Below, one piece after another: positions 1-10,735 of a stretch of 64,000 nucleotides of DNA (the first letter of the stretch is position 1; each line of letters opens with the position of its first letter). This DNA comes from Citrus sinensis (taxonomy: Eukaryota; Streptophyta; Magnoliopsida; Sapindales; Rutaceae), in assembly GCF_022201045.2 (NCBI RefSeq), contig NC_068564.1, positions 32,331,001 through 32,395,000 of the forward strand, in the 5' to 3' direction. The notes beneath the pieces are model-generated. The model saw only the letters and a list, made by a program, of their open reading frames with translations, had not been told where the DNA came from and ran no database searches. Both the position numbers and the translations under genes were made by a program.

Positions 1-942
1 AGATTAAGTTACAATACTAAATATTTTAATAATAATGAAAGACAATTGGCATTTGGAATTTTTTAATAATAATGAGAACTGAGAGGTTACATGGAAACAA
101 CTCATATCGAGAACTAACAAAACAAAGATTGTAAAGAAAAAGCTCGAGAAGGTCTAAGAAAACTTTTTCAAGTACGTCCAAGACGACAACTCGGAAACTC
201 TTGTCTTCAATGATAAAAATATATATTTCTTAATTAATTCCTTGAATTAACTACATCGAAATAGACATAAAGTTTATACTAACAATAATTCTGTTCCTAG
301 CATTAATTATTGATCATCATATTCATGCAATTTTGTAAATTTTACAACAATTGATGTTACAACAACAATATCATTTTCCAACATCATCTTCACAACGTAC
401 TCCACATTAACACAGTAACATAATTCGATCATTAATAATTGATCACAGATTTTTGGCTGATCTCATGATCCTCGAAAAACAACTATAATATTCCCAGTTA
501 TGAAAATGTTGCGTTTGGGTGAAAAATCAACCCATGTGCACTCACTCAATGGCACGTAGACACCCAACGAGTTCGAAATGATAATAATACGTAGCATGTG
601 CAAGCTATACAACTCATTTCATTCAAAAATATAACAATAAGATAAACTAAAATAACATAAAAAGAAAATCCCACATGGCAAACCAAACCCACATGCCAAT
701 AAGCTTATCTTTAGATCATATATTATATATTTGACATGATTAAACTAAACATAAGATCCATCCATGATGGATATAATATCAAACAACCATAAAGTTGGAC
801 ACATCCAGTATATTTGATAATAAATTCCTTCGCTAATGGCCCCCCCCACCCTAACAAAAATTTGCAGATCAATTGCCAATTTCATCTTAACCTTGACTTA
901 ATTTACTCATGTGACAGAAAAAGAAAGTGAAAAGTAAGACTT
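1..942. other. Gene-free 3' flank of the AAA-ATPase gene
   Basis: AT-rich sequence with no coding signal seen on either strand. It lies downstream of the stop codon of the minus-strand AAA-ATPase, so its right edge should hold that gene's 3' UTR. A short C run near 841-849 is the only compositional oddity. No RNA gene or mobile element was recognised. Confidence 0.6.
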
Positions 943-2496
943 TCATTTTATTTTCTCTTCATGATCATCATCGCCTTCCTCGCAGTTATTAGCGTCTTCA
1001 ATGTCACTGCCTTCTATAGGACTCTCCAATGCTCTCTTTTCTTGCTCTTCTTCTTCATAATCTGAATTTTTCACAATAATCCCTCCATGTTTCACATTCT
1101 TTTCGGCTTTCACCTTCAAAGTCTCCAACAATTCCCTCACAGCCTTGCACTTATCCCTCTTGTTTTTAATCAAAACCTCACTAATATCAGCAGGAGTCAT
1201 CTCAGCCTTACCAACAACATCCTCCAGTTCCTTCAGAGTTTCATCTTCCAAGTCACTTTCCTCATACCCCAAGTAATTCTTCAGCAGAATCAACAATGCA
1301 GGATAAGAACAATAGCTCATGAAAATATGCATGTCCATTCTGCCACTTCTAAGCAATGCAGGATCAAGCTTCTCAATGTGGTTAGTAGTAAACACAAAAA
1401 TCTTCTCACTCCCGCAGCAAGACCATAACCCATCAGTAAAATTCAACAAGCCTGAAAGAGTAATTGAATTATTACCATCTTCACCGCCCACTGAACCTGA
1501 CCCACATCTCATTTCAGGCTCATAGTAATTGCCATTTCCACAATTACCCCTCGAACCTGACCCATTACTCCTCTTATTCCTATTACTCAAACTGATAGAA
1601 CAATCAATATCTTCAATCACAATAATTGACTTCGAACTTGTTTTCATTAGCAACTTTCTCAGCTCAGAGTTGTTGTGCACTTCAGTTAATTCGAGGTCAT
1701 AAATATCATAACCAAGATAATTAGCCATGGCAGCGATCATGCTAGATTTACCAGTACCAGGTGGCCCATAAAGCAAGTAGCCTCTCTTCCAAGCTCGCCC
1801 AGTCTTCTGATAAAACGACATCCCGTTTGCAAAATCTTTCAAATCCTCCATTATCTCAATCTTTTTCTCAGGATCAATGGCTAGTGTATCAAAAGTGCTC
1901 GGGTGCTTAAAGGACACGGATTCCCAAGGGTGGCCCCTTGAATCCAAAGACCCACCTCTCGAATTTGTATACAAGAGCCTGTCTTGATTCTTTCTTCTGA
2001 TATCATTAGCCTTCTCCATTATGAAGTCGAGATAGCTGTCGAGAATCAAAGACTTGTCCTTTTTCTTGATCCGTAAAGTGAACCCACGTTTCTCTTCGGG
2101 TAACGGTCTCCAGGAAAACGTTTGAGTTTGTCTTGGAGACACAACGTGTTCCCAGAGAACGCCAACGCCGTTAAAGGAGTCGTAAATGGAGTCATTATTT
2201 GACAAGCCGAAGGTGATGGCACTTGAGTTGAGAGCACGGGTGAGGCTCAGGCGGCTGCCGGAGATTGAAACGGAGCTGCTTAAGTAGAGCTGGACGGCGT
2301 TGTAGAGCTCGTTGGTGTTAACGCCGTCAATTTCGGTGATATCGAAGTAGCAGTAGGAGGAGAAGATGTTGAAGATTCTGTTGAATAATTTGAGAGAAGC
2401 GAACCGGAGTTCTGGTGGGAAAATGACTTGGAGGAGGCTCTGGCAGAAGGCCAAAACGCCAAGTAATGAGGCTAGTGATGTCCAATATTCTCTCAT
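943..2496 (-). CDS. AAA-ATPase of the plant BCS1-like / At5g57480 type
   Basis: Intronless gene for about 517 residues. The start is the ATG at 2496-2494 (protein begins MREYWTSLASLLG), because this family begins M-x-EYW. An in-frame ATG 17 codons further upstream (2547) opens with residues untypical of the family. Order of parts: an N-terminal hydrophobic segment at about residues 6-25 (membrane anchor), a plant AAA-ATPase N-terminal domain to about 210, then the AAA module. The module has Walker A GPPGTGKS at about 244-251, Walker B IIVIEDID at about 291-298, and the sensor/arginine-finger stretch LDPALLRSGRMD at about 377-388. A Gly/Asn/Ser-rich insert (about 305-345) separates Walker B from the second half, and the tail is very acidic. 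All core ATPase motifs look intact. Family members are membrane-attached ATPases of mitochondria, ER or plasma membrane with poorly known substrates, so the exact role is unknown. Confidence 0.92.
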   Translation of the reverse strand: MREYWTSLASLLGVLAFCQSLLQVIFPPELRFASLKLFNRIFNIFSSYCYFDITEIDGVNTNELYNAVQLYLSSSVSISGSRLSLTRALNSSAITFGLSNNDSIYDSFNGVGVLWEHVVSPRQTQTFSWRPLPEEKRGFTLRIKKKDKSLILDSYLDFIMEKANDIRRKNQDRLLYTNSRGGSLDSRGHPWESVSFKHPSTFDTLAIDPEKKIEIMEDLKDFANGMSFYQKTGRAWKRGYLLYGPPGTGKSSMIAAMANYLGYDIYDLELTEVHNNSELRKLLMKTSSKSIIVIEDIDCSISLSNRNKRSNGSGSRGNCGNGNYYEPEMRCGSGSVGGEDGNNSITLSGLLNFTDGLWSCCGSEKIFVFTTNHIEKLDPALLRSGRMDMHIFMSYCSYPALLILLKNYLGYEESDLEDETLKELEDVVGKAEMTPADISEVLIKNKRDKCKAVRELLETLKVKAEKNVKHGGIIVKNSDYEEEEQEKRALESPIEGSDIEDANNCEEGDDDHEEKIK

Positions 2497-2595
2497 TGTG
2501 ATTTGTGACGGCCAAGTTCCGATTTTGAACTGAGATTTGTGAAGCAATGAGAGAAACGGGAAGTGGGTTGAAGCGAAAGTATGTGTTTGTGGGTG

Positions 2596-2603
2596 AATTT
2601 ATA
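2596..2603 (-). promoter_or_regulatory. Probable TATA box of the AAA-ATPase gene
   Basis: Reads TATAAATT on the minus strand, about 100 bp upstream of the chosen ATG. That leaves room for a 5' UTR of roughly 70 nt. Position and sequence fit a plant core promoter; there is no transcript evidence. Confidence 0.5.
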
Positions 2604-2694
2604 GAGGAAAAACGAAGGGTTCAGGAATTTGGAGGGTGGGAGGAATAAAGCAGAAGGAAAAAGAGGAGCTGAAAAGGCCGAGGAGTTTTCTTTT

Positions 2695-2718
2695 GGGGGG
2701 AGGGGGGGAGGGGGGGGG
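2695..2718 (+). repeat. Long G-tract cluster upstream of the AAA-ATPase promoter
   Basis: Three G runs of six to nine bases separated by single A residues, about 95 bp upstream of the proposed TATA box. The coding strand of the gene carries the C-rich side. Such runs can form a G-quadruplex and are prone to length change; a functional role is inference. Confidence 0.6.
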
Positions 2719-2719
2719 C

Positions 2720-3254
2720 AAGAAAACAAAAAGGAGTTTTGGAGTTTAGAGGTTTTGAGTTGTGGGGAGAGATCAGTAATGGGGCCAATTGGATTTTTGA
2801 GTTTTGAGTGAATTACAGGGGTTATTGTCGAACTTTATGCCTGTACACACAGTATTATTATTATTATTGTGGGTTTGAATAATAAGTTGCTTTTTGCTGA
2901 TGATGCTTCTGCTTCCGCTTCAGTCGTTGCGAGAAAGCACTTCTAGCCTAGGATTGTGAAACGTGAGAGCGAGAGAAGAGGCGTGATTTGTATGCTTCAA
3001 GTTCAAGATTAGATTATTTAAAAAAAAAAAAAAGTTCAAGACTTCAAGATTTGGAAAAGTGACCGTGAGTGAGCTTAAAATAAAATAAAATCAAATCAAA
3101 TAACGAGATGCTGCTTCTGCTGCAAATTTGCAGGACTGCAAAACAAAACAAGCAAGCAAACGAAGCAATTGCCCACTTGCGTGAAAAGATAATAATTTCG
3201 TTTTTCAATTTTTAACTAAATGTGAGTTTTCTTAAAAAAACGAGAGATAGATCA
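2720..3254. other. Intergenic sequence, nothing recognised
   Basis: Promoter-distal flank of the AAA-ATPase gene. It contains short A runs and CT/GA-rich pieces but no gene, RNA or repeat that can be named. Confidence 0.5.
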
Positions 3255-4115
3255 AGGTAGCGTTTGTTTTTTCGTTTTAAATATGAATGGATCGAAATTT
3301 AGTTGAAATTTGAATAGTTATGAATATATAAATTTAAATGATTTTTTTTAAAAAAATATCTAAATATAAGTGTTAAGTTTTTTTATTTTTTTTAAAAAAA
3401 AATCTGAAATATGGTATTTTGACATATATAACCTCATCAATATTAGCAATACTTATATTTATTGGTTAAATATATGACAAGTTATAAATAAATTATTAGA
3501 TTAGTAAAAAAAAATTAATAATTTTTACTTTAACAAATCATAAAAAATAAAATATATATCAAACAAACATATTTTTTACATTGATATAGATACTTATAAT
3601 GTTATTTTTAGTATATTATATTATTTTTTTCTCATTAATCACATAAGTCAATCAATAATTGTTTAATCATTTGAATTAAAATTAGTGTATTAAATAAAAT
3701 TTAAAATCTATTATAAAAATAGTAAATATAAATACAGAGATATGGGCTTATTATAAAATACATTCACATAATGTTCTGTTCTGTTTAAAATTCTCATTCA
3801 CAAAATTCACCAAAAAAAAAGAGAATAATAGTTGAATACACGTACAACAAAAAGGGATAAATAAAAAATGATAAAAGGACAATTTGTATAATAGAAAATA
3901 AATTTATTTAGTAGGAGTATTAATGAGAAAGAATATTAAATTTCTATTTAAATATTTTGTCATTCAAATAAAAGTCAGAATATTTATTTTTTTTCATTCA
4001 GACTTAAACATCTTATAATTAGACATAAGTGATAAAAAAATAAATAAAATAAAAAATATAAATGTCTCAACATAATTAAGATTCAGACTTCAGACAAAAA
4101 ACAAATAACCCCTAA
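3255..4115. mobile_element. Foldback MITE-like element, about 860 bp (copy 1)
   Basis: The left end reads GGTAGCGTTTGTTTTTTC. The right end, reverse-complemented, reads TAGGGGTTATTTGTTTTTTG, giving terminal inverted repeats. The interior is very AT-rich with no coding capacity. Part of it (about 3600-3770) is clearly similar to the reverse complement of about 55720-55880, so a second copy of the family lies at 55.4-56.2 kb in opposite orientation. Target-site duplications are not convincing, so the superfamily (hAT-like by its ends) is tentative. Confidence 0.55.
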
Positions 4116-5772
4116 TGTTGGACTAATTTTGAAATTATTTATTTATTTTATATTTGTCAAGCTTCACTTTAGATTAGATTATTGGATTGGCAATCTCAAT
4201 TTACACATAGATTTAGTAGTATTAATTTTAAAAATAATTATTTATTTAATCAACCATTACTTTTATATCCAGTATATATTTAATTTAATAATCACTTTAT
4301 CAAAATTTATCATGAAAATGAATAATACAAGTAATTAGTTGCTTTTATATATATTATTACCTAGCTTTTTGATAAAATAAAACATATTTAAATAGTCTTA
4401 ATTTAATTTATTTCATCTGATCTAATTTATATTTGTTTATTATAATTATGTTTACCTAATAACTAATTTTCTATTTATTTAATTTTTTATTCATTATCTT
4501 TTAAATTAATTTTAATAATTATTTTATTATTAAATATTTATAAAGAGTTCATATTTATAGTTAAATGTCAACTTAAAAGGTATTAATTTTATTCAAATAT
4601 AATTTAATATAACCCAGTTCAGTATTGTACTAAATATAAAACAATATTATATAATATAGTCTAATTTAATTTAATCCAATTATAATAATTAGTTCAATCT
4701 AATTTTACATGGCAAATCTAGCCTTAAAGCATGTACATCACTAATATTATTAGATTGTAATGTAATATTAAAATGAAATACTAAATGTAAACTTGTAATG
4801 TAGCAAAAGACTACGGGTTTGTGGATCCAAGACCTTTCTTTCTTTTTCATTTTTTTGGGGGCACAGAAATCAAAATGAAACACAACTTTTAATGATCTTA
4901 TTTTATTGCCTAAATTTGCTCCAATTTAGAGGCACAACATTCGTGAATAGGTTTCGTATTCAGTTACTCTTCGGTCTTCACAAGCTTTCAATGATAATAA
5001 ACTTAGAAACAAGTCCAAATAAAAAGTTAGAAACAACTCAACTAGTCTTGTGCTTGCGTCAATTTCAGGGCGTGGCTACCCCTCAATGCCATTACCCACT
5101 GTATTTAAAAAAAATACATTATTTAATGTAATCCCAATATCAAATATTATATATATATATATATATATAATTAGTTACGATGGAATTATTTTAAGATAGA
5201 GTATATTTTTATTAAAATTATAACGTAATTTTTATTATTTATTATTTTATATATACAACTGTAATTTATGCTCTGCCTTTAAACAGCTCCTGGATAACCA
5301 TCGGTTTATGCATAAAATAAAATGAAAGATCCTTCTTTTTGTTGGTCAAAACTTACAAAATATTGAAAGGCCTGCCAAAATTACTTCATGTAGTTAATAA
5401 AATCTTAAAAGACTCAGGTTGCTTTTGAGTATAATCAATTGTTCACAGAGGAGATACGGTGAATGATTCTCTTTTCAGTCATTAATTTTTTGAAATTCTC
5501 AAAAATCAACTTGGTTTGAGGCTTAAAATTGGGATTTCCTATTTTACTTCATCTTTAATTTAATATATTACACGTGTCAAACTCTTACTGCGTACTTTAT
5601 GTTTAGTCGTTTCGATGGGCACTGTGGTCTGTGCACAAGGCTCTGTCCTCGTAGCCTGTCTGAAAGGTCTGAGAGACAGGCTCTCTGATTAATTTAATTA
5701 GTAATTATTTTTGTTTTTTAATTTAATTAATTCAATTCATTTTAATGAAAGTATTTAGTGGGTTATTAAATC
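4116..5772. other. AT-rich intergenic DNA, no gene seen
   Basis: Long AT-rich stretch with a (TA)n run at about 5147-5169. Open frames here are short, lack codon bias and resemble no family I know. Nothing else could be supported. Confidence 0.5.
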
Positions 5773-6458
5773 GGATAAAAACTTATTTAGTCCATATATT
5801 TTAATATTAGTATTTGTTTAGTTTTTATTTTTTTAAAAATGTCTCGAAATATCCTTGCCGTTAAAGTATTGATACCCCTAACGTTATTTTTTATTTCTTT
5901 TAACTTATTTTTACAATATTACCCTTTTATAATAATTTTTTTGTTTAGACATTAATAAAAAGAAAATAATTAAATTAGCAATTTCACCCTAGAAAATAAA
6001 AAAAATTATATTAATTTTTTTGCAAGCACCATTTGCACACTTCGTAGTTTGCATACAAATTTTGATAATTAAAAATTAATATTTTTATTTTTTAGGGTTA
6101 AATTGGTAATTTAATTATTTTCTTTTTATTAATGTCCAAACAAAAAAATTATTATAAAAGGGTAATATTGTAAAAGTAATCCAAAAGAAATAAAAAGTAA
6201 TAATTTAATTTTTGACAATTAAAAATTAATATAATTTTTTAGGGTTAAATTGGTAATTTAATTATTTTCTTTTTATTAATGTCCAAATAAAAAAATTATT
6301 ATGAAAGGGTAATATTGTAAAAGTAAGCCAAAAGAAATAAAAAGTAACGGTAGGGGTATCAATACTTTAACGGTAGGGATGTTTCGAGGCATTTTTAAAA
6401 ATATAGGGACTAAATGTATACTAATCTTAAAATATAGGGACTAAATGAGCTTTTACCC
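5773..6458. mobile_element. Mutator-like foldback element, 686 bp, long inverted repeats
   Basis: The ends read GGATAAAAACTTATTTAGTC and, reverse-complemented from the right, GGGTAAAAGCTCATTTAGTC. The two arms stay similar for roughly 200 bp, so the whole element can fold on itself. The flanks ATTAAATC (left) and ATTAAACC (right) look like an 8-9 bp target-site duplication, which fits Mutator-type transposition. The right arm contains an internal direct duplication: the stretch ending in the G-G-G-T-A-A-T-A-T-T-G motif occurs near 6160 and again near 6310. There are no transposase frames. A shorter relative lies at 49367-49784. Confidence 0.65.
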
Positions 6459-6950
6459 CATTAAACCACGCTCTCTGAGGTCGCGCGTGTTTCAAACAGC
6501 CCTTGTTATTGGAATAATATATTCAAGGGATAATTATCAGGAATGAAAGAAATCTCTGATGATAGTGCAGTTTTTTAGTTAATCAATAATTGTAGGCGAA
6601 TAAAAAATTGAAAATAATTTTACCTTCGTTGGTTACCTTTTATGATCTCTCAATAGAATGTTTTTTTTCTAAGTTTTAATCTCAAAAAGTCTAACCCCTT
6701 TACCTTTATTGGTTATCTTTTTATAACATTCCTTTGAATCCGGCCTTTCCTACAATCCACGTCTATCACTTCCCTCAACTCAAGGAAGTGGGTGCTTGAT
6801 TATCGTAATTGTGGCTGAGTGGACTTCGTGCCTTGATTTTCGAGCAGGAGTGTGCGTCTTGTCAACCGCCATTGACCGTGTCTACCCATTTCAACCTCTA
6901 GCAGGAATGGTCTTAAGCTCCTAGTAGGAGGCCGGCAACCGCTGTGGTCT

Positions 6951-7148
6951 CGTGGAGGGTGCATTCACAAACGAGCAAAATATTTCTGTTCGTGGAAACC
7001 TGCTATTAGACATCTACTCATCTACTCCATTATAAGGAGGCTGGCTCATCGTGGAGGGTGCATTCGTGAACAAGCAAAATATTCCTGTTCGTGGACACCT
7101 GCTACCAGACATCTGCTCATCTGCTCCATTATAAGGAAACTAACTCAT
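6951..7148. repeat. Tandem duplication, two copies of about 99 bp
   Basis: Copy 1 (6951-7049) and copy 2 (7050-7148) both open with CGTGGAGGGTGCATTC and run through a shared ATTATAAGGA block. They differ at scattered positions. The surrounding 6720-7190 is more GC-rich than its neighbours and may be a remnant of a larger repeat, but no terminal structure was found. Confidence 0.7.
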
Positions 7149-7265
7149 CGTCCAGGGCATGGCTGGTCTTGTTGAAGTATATCCCTCAAAAAATACTTAC
7201 CACCATTATATATTATAATATCGTCAAATTTTTATTATGTTTTTTTTTCAAGTTGTTATATATTA

Positions 7266-8225
7266 AGGTACCACCATTTATTTTTTTGGATTGAAATGAG
7301 AATTTTAGGATTGAAAGTGTGGGGTGGAAGTGAGAATATGTTATTTATTTACACTCGAATAAGAGTGTGGAGTATGAATCAAAATTTCATGTATATGTTT
7401 ACTTTGTCCATGTTTGGTATTAAAGTGTTGTGACTTTTAAATTATAGCTGCTGGTGGAAAAAAAATGTAATTATGGAATAAAAGTTAATATGATGCAGTA
7501 AATAAAATTTTTAAATAATAATTTTGACAAAATTGATGAAGATATAATAAATTTTTCATCATACAAGTATAAAATCAAAGCGACTTAACTTCTAAGTTAC
7601 ACCAATTAGAGTTTACAAAATATTTAAATGTTGTAACTTAGAAGTTACAACTGTCTAATCTCACTCCCAAAGAAGCATTTTGTCTTGGACTGAGAGTAGA
7701 TTGTCTCAAATTATAATTTTATCTTTATTTAAAAATATGTAGTTTTTAATTATAAAATGAATCAAAAATATATTTGTTAAATAAATATTTATTTTGTTAT
7801 TAATTTAATTATATAAATTAATAACTATTATTAATATTCTTAATCGTGTAAATTAAAAAGTATTGATAAGAGCAACACAAATGAAACATTGTTATTAATA
7901 ATAGAGTAGAAAATTAATATTTTCTTAGAATAAACCACTTATTATTATTAATTATTAATATTAAATAATTATAATACTATTAGAATTAAATAAATATAAT
8001 AAGTAATTTTAACTTAAAATCAATATAAATTATTTTTGGAAACTAATATGATAATATTATTTAATAAATACTATATTATTAATTAAAAAAACGTAATGCT
8101 GTTTATTTTAATAAATATAATTATATTATTTTAATAAGAAAAAGGATAAAAAAAAAGAAGTGGACACACTCCCATTTTTTGATGAGAGTGAAAGAATTTT
8201 ACTCATTTCTTTAAATGCGTTGCGT
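7266..8225. mobile_element. Degenerate TIR element related to 40081-40928, with a nested insertion
   Basis: Segments at about 7288-7440, 7684-7760 and 8145-8210 match, in the same order, segments of the 40.1-40.9 kb element (shared blocks such as AGTTTTTAATTA, and a GAGTGTGGAGT-type left end). An extra stretch at about 7426-7655 interrupts the order. It carries its own inverted ends (GTTGTGACTT at the left, AAGTTACAAC at the right) and looks like a second MITE nested inside. No protein is encoded. Confidence 0.5.
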
Positions 8226-10735
8226 AAGAGAAGGTTAGAATGTAAATTCTTCCACACTTCTCGCTTTTATTCATTCCAAGGAGGTAAAGCACAGAATAAT
8301 AACACCACGTATTTACTGGAGCGGCGCAAAATGAGCACCTCTTCCCACCATTCTTTGCACCGTTACGTTGCCGTTTAGTATGATCCACTGCCGCTAGTTC
8401 AGATATATCATTTCTCCTTGTCAACAACTGTCACACTCGCACACACTTCTAGTCTACTCGTCAAATGCGAACTGCAAAAATCACGTGCACATTAATTGAT
8501 ACACCGCTCCGCTCTTCTTGAGAAGTTGTATCTTGACTCTCTGTGAAACAAGCATTTTAAAAAAATTACTTTTTTTTTTTTTTTTTTAAATTTATCCGCG
8601 ACGTCTTCACTTCAACAAAACTAGAATACCACACTAACGAGTGATGACGTTATCTGGTGCGATAACAATAATCCCTTTGCTTTGCTTGGAGCCAGCTCGT
8701 TAAGTCCCAGCAAGTAACTCTTACCGAAACATGAATCTTGAAAAATATAAAGATAACAGTAAGTAGGTAGGCCGCTAGAAGGACCAGGGGATGCTGACGA
8801 GAGAGAGAGAGAGAGTGTGTGCCAGAGGACGTGATAAGAATCAAATCTCAATTCTCTTGTCACTTTCACACATCATATTTGTGTTTTTGGTTCATTTTGT
8901 TCGCTTATTAGGACAACTGACCTACAACGCACAAGAGATTGATTAAAGTCGTCTAGGGCACACTGTCCTAGATTCTTTTGTCTGTAGAGAATCCCTCCTA
9001 GGCTCGCGTTTTTTTTTAAAATTTTTTTTTTTAAATTTTTTTAACCCAATTTGAATTTTCATCAATCTATTTTGGGTATAAGTCACTTGGCTTGCGCTGC
9101 AGGACAAAAAATCAATCAACCCCATCTGCTGCTGGCTGCTGCACACAAAGTGTTTGCTACAAGTAAAGCTAAGCTCAACCACCAAGCAAAGCAAAGTAAG
9201 TTCCTCACCCGGTTGACTGGTTCTGTTTTGACTCACGTTTCAGTTTTCACGCTGAGTTACAGTGCAAAATGATAGTAAAATGCAGAGAACTGAAAAGGAT
9301 TGTGCGTACAGGCTCAGCTGCAGCTGCTCACGGTTCACGTAAACCAAACTATACTTGCTGCAGTAACAGTTGTACATCGGGCATTGGTGTCGTCAAACTG
9401 TGTGTAAACAGTGTAATTATTTTGCAGGCATCAATCATAATACAAGGAGGGTTAAAACTTGGAAGTTAAAAAGATGAAAGGGTAAAAATAATAATAATAA
9501 TAAATAAATAAATTTGACTTTGCTAGATGAATTCTTGATGGGTGTTTTTTGAGTTTGATCTGTAATTAGAGTCCGGCTTATGGTACCATAGCACAGTTGT
9601 TTCCATCCGTTAGATCCAACTTATGGTAACAACTGTAATTGGATCTAACGGCTCGATATAATTTTGCCCCTGTAATTAACCCATCGTAATCATTTTTTTC
9701 TCAAAAGTTCCCTTTTTTTTTTCTCCCCCTTGCGAGCTATGCTTTGCAGATTTACCTAGAGATAAAATCGACATGAAAAACAGAGATAAAATCGACATGA
9801 AAATGAAGGTATAAGGATCTTGAGCTTCGTTGAATAAAATACACACGATAATAGGTGGTTATATGATAAAATCATAAGAAAAACATAACAATGATTGATA
9901 TAAGCCTTTCCAAGTCATCAGTCCAGTTAGTCAATCAATTGTAGGGGCCGCCCGAAGCATCGGTTTTCCAAATCCATTTTGTGGAACTAGAATGCTTGCA
10001 CCACTGTTAGTTTATCATCTTCTTGCTATTATTCCTTTTTCAAGATGTTGGTAACTGCATAATATGCATCTCTGTACGCATTATTTTAATATTTTCCAAA
10101 TTATTGAAAAATACACCGCATTGTTTGAATTATAAGAATAACGAATTTTAGTTTAGGCTTCTTAGCCGTTAGCCTTAAGAATATATTTCCTCCTTTCGGG
10201 CAGATTAGTATAGAAGCAGAGTCCATCAACTAATTGGGAAAAAAAATTGAAAAATCAATACAATTTGGAGCAAAATTATGGACCGGAACATCTAATTGTT
10301 TTTGTGAGGTTCGAACAAAAATCAGCTTACCAAATATATAGAGCACACAGACTTCAGTATTCTTGAAAAAAATCAGTAGATATCATCATCAGAAATATAT
10401 GCCAACCACAGCCGAAGGCATTAAAACTGAATCTCCATTCAACAGTTTCATGCCTTTGCAGTAATTGTCATTTGGTTACAAACAATTGCAGCTTGAGCCA
10501 TATGGACCAACACTCCAACAAATATGATACATGCACAGAGACGCAGCGAAGTTCAATACAACTAGTATAATAATATTTTTTTGATATTAAGTAGATCTAG
10601 TCTCCAAGCATTTCAAGTAAGTGTCAAAAAATTGAATTAACATAAAAGCGGGATAAACCAAGGCACAAAATTCCTATATGACTACAAGTGAGTTACAATT
10701 GCATATTGGAATACCCTATAACAGGCACCATCACA
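8226..10735. other. Gene-free stretch with (GA)n and a knotted inverted repeat
   Basis: No gene recognised. GC content is higher around 8600-9450 than in flanking DNA, but frames there are short and unlike any family I know. It holds a (GA)n run at 8799-8815, a T run near 8570-8587, and the interleaved inverted repeat at 9579-9651. The last part (about 10400-10735) is the 3' flank of the YIP4-like gene. Confidence 0.5.
9579..9651. repeat. Two interleaved perfect inverted repeats plus a palindrome
   Basis: TATGGTACCATA (9579-9590) is a 12-bp palindrome. ACAGTTGTT (9593-9601) pairs with AACAACTGT (9628-9636). CCGTTAGATCCAA (9607-9619) pairs with TTGGATCTAACGG (9639-9651). The order is a-b-a'-b', so the two stems interleave as in a pseudoknot and cannot nest. 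Origin (MITE remnant or RNA element) is unknown. Confidence 0.65.

Noticed and set aside
2497-2547. Longer N-terminus for the AAA-ATPase from the upstream in-frame ATG
   Set aside because: The extra 17 residues are unlike the family, which begins at the M-x-EYW start. The downstream ATG also gives the anchor helix at the usual place.
8795-8825. GA-rich stretch resembling a miR156-type hairpin
   Set aside because: It does not match the miR156 sequence, and no complementary arm was found nearby. It is a (GA)n/(GT)n simple repeat.
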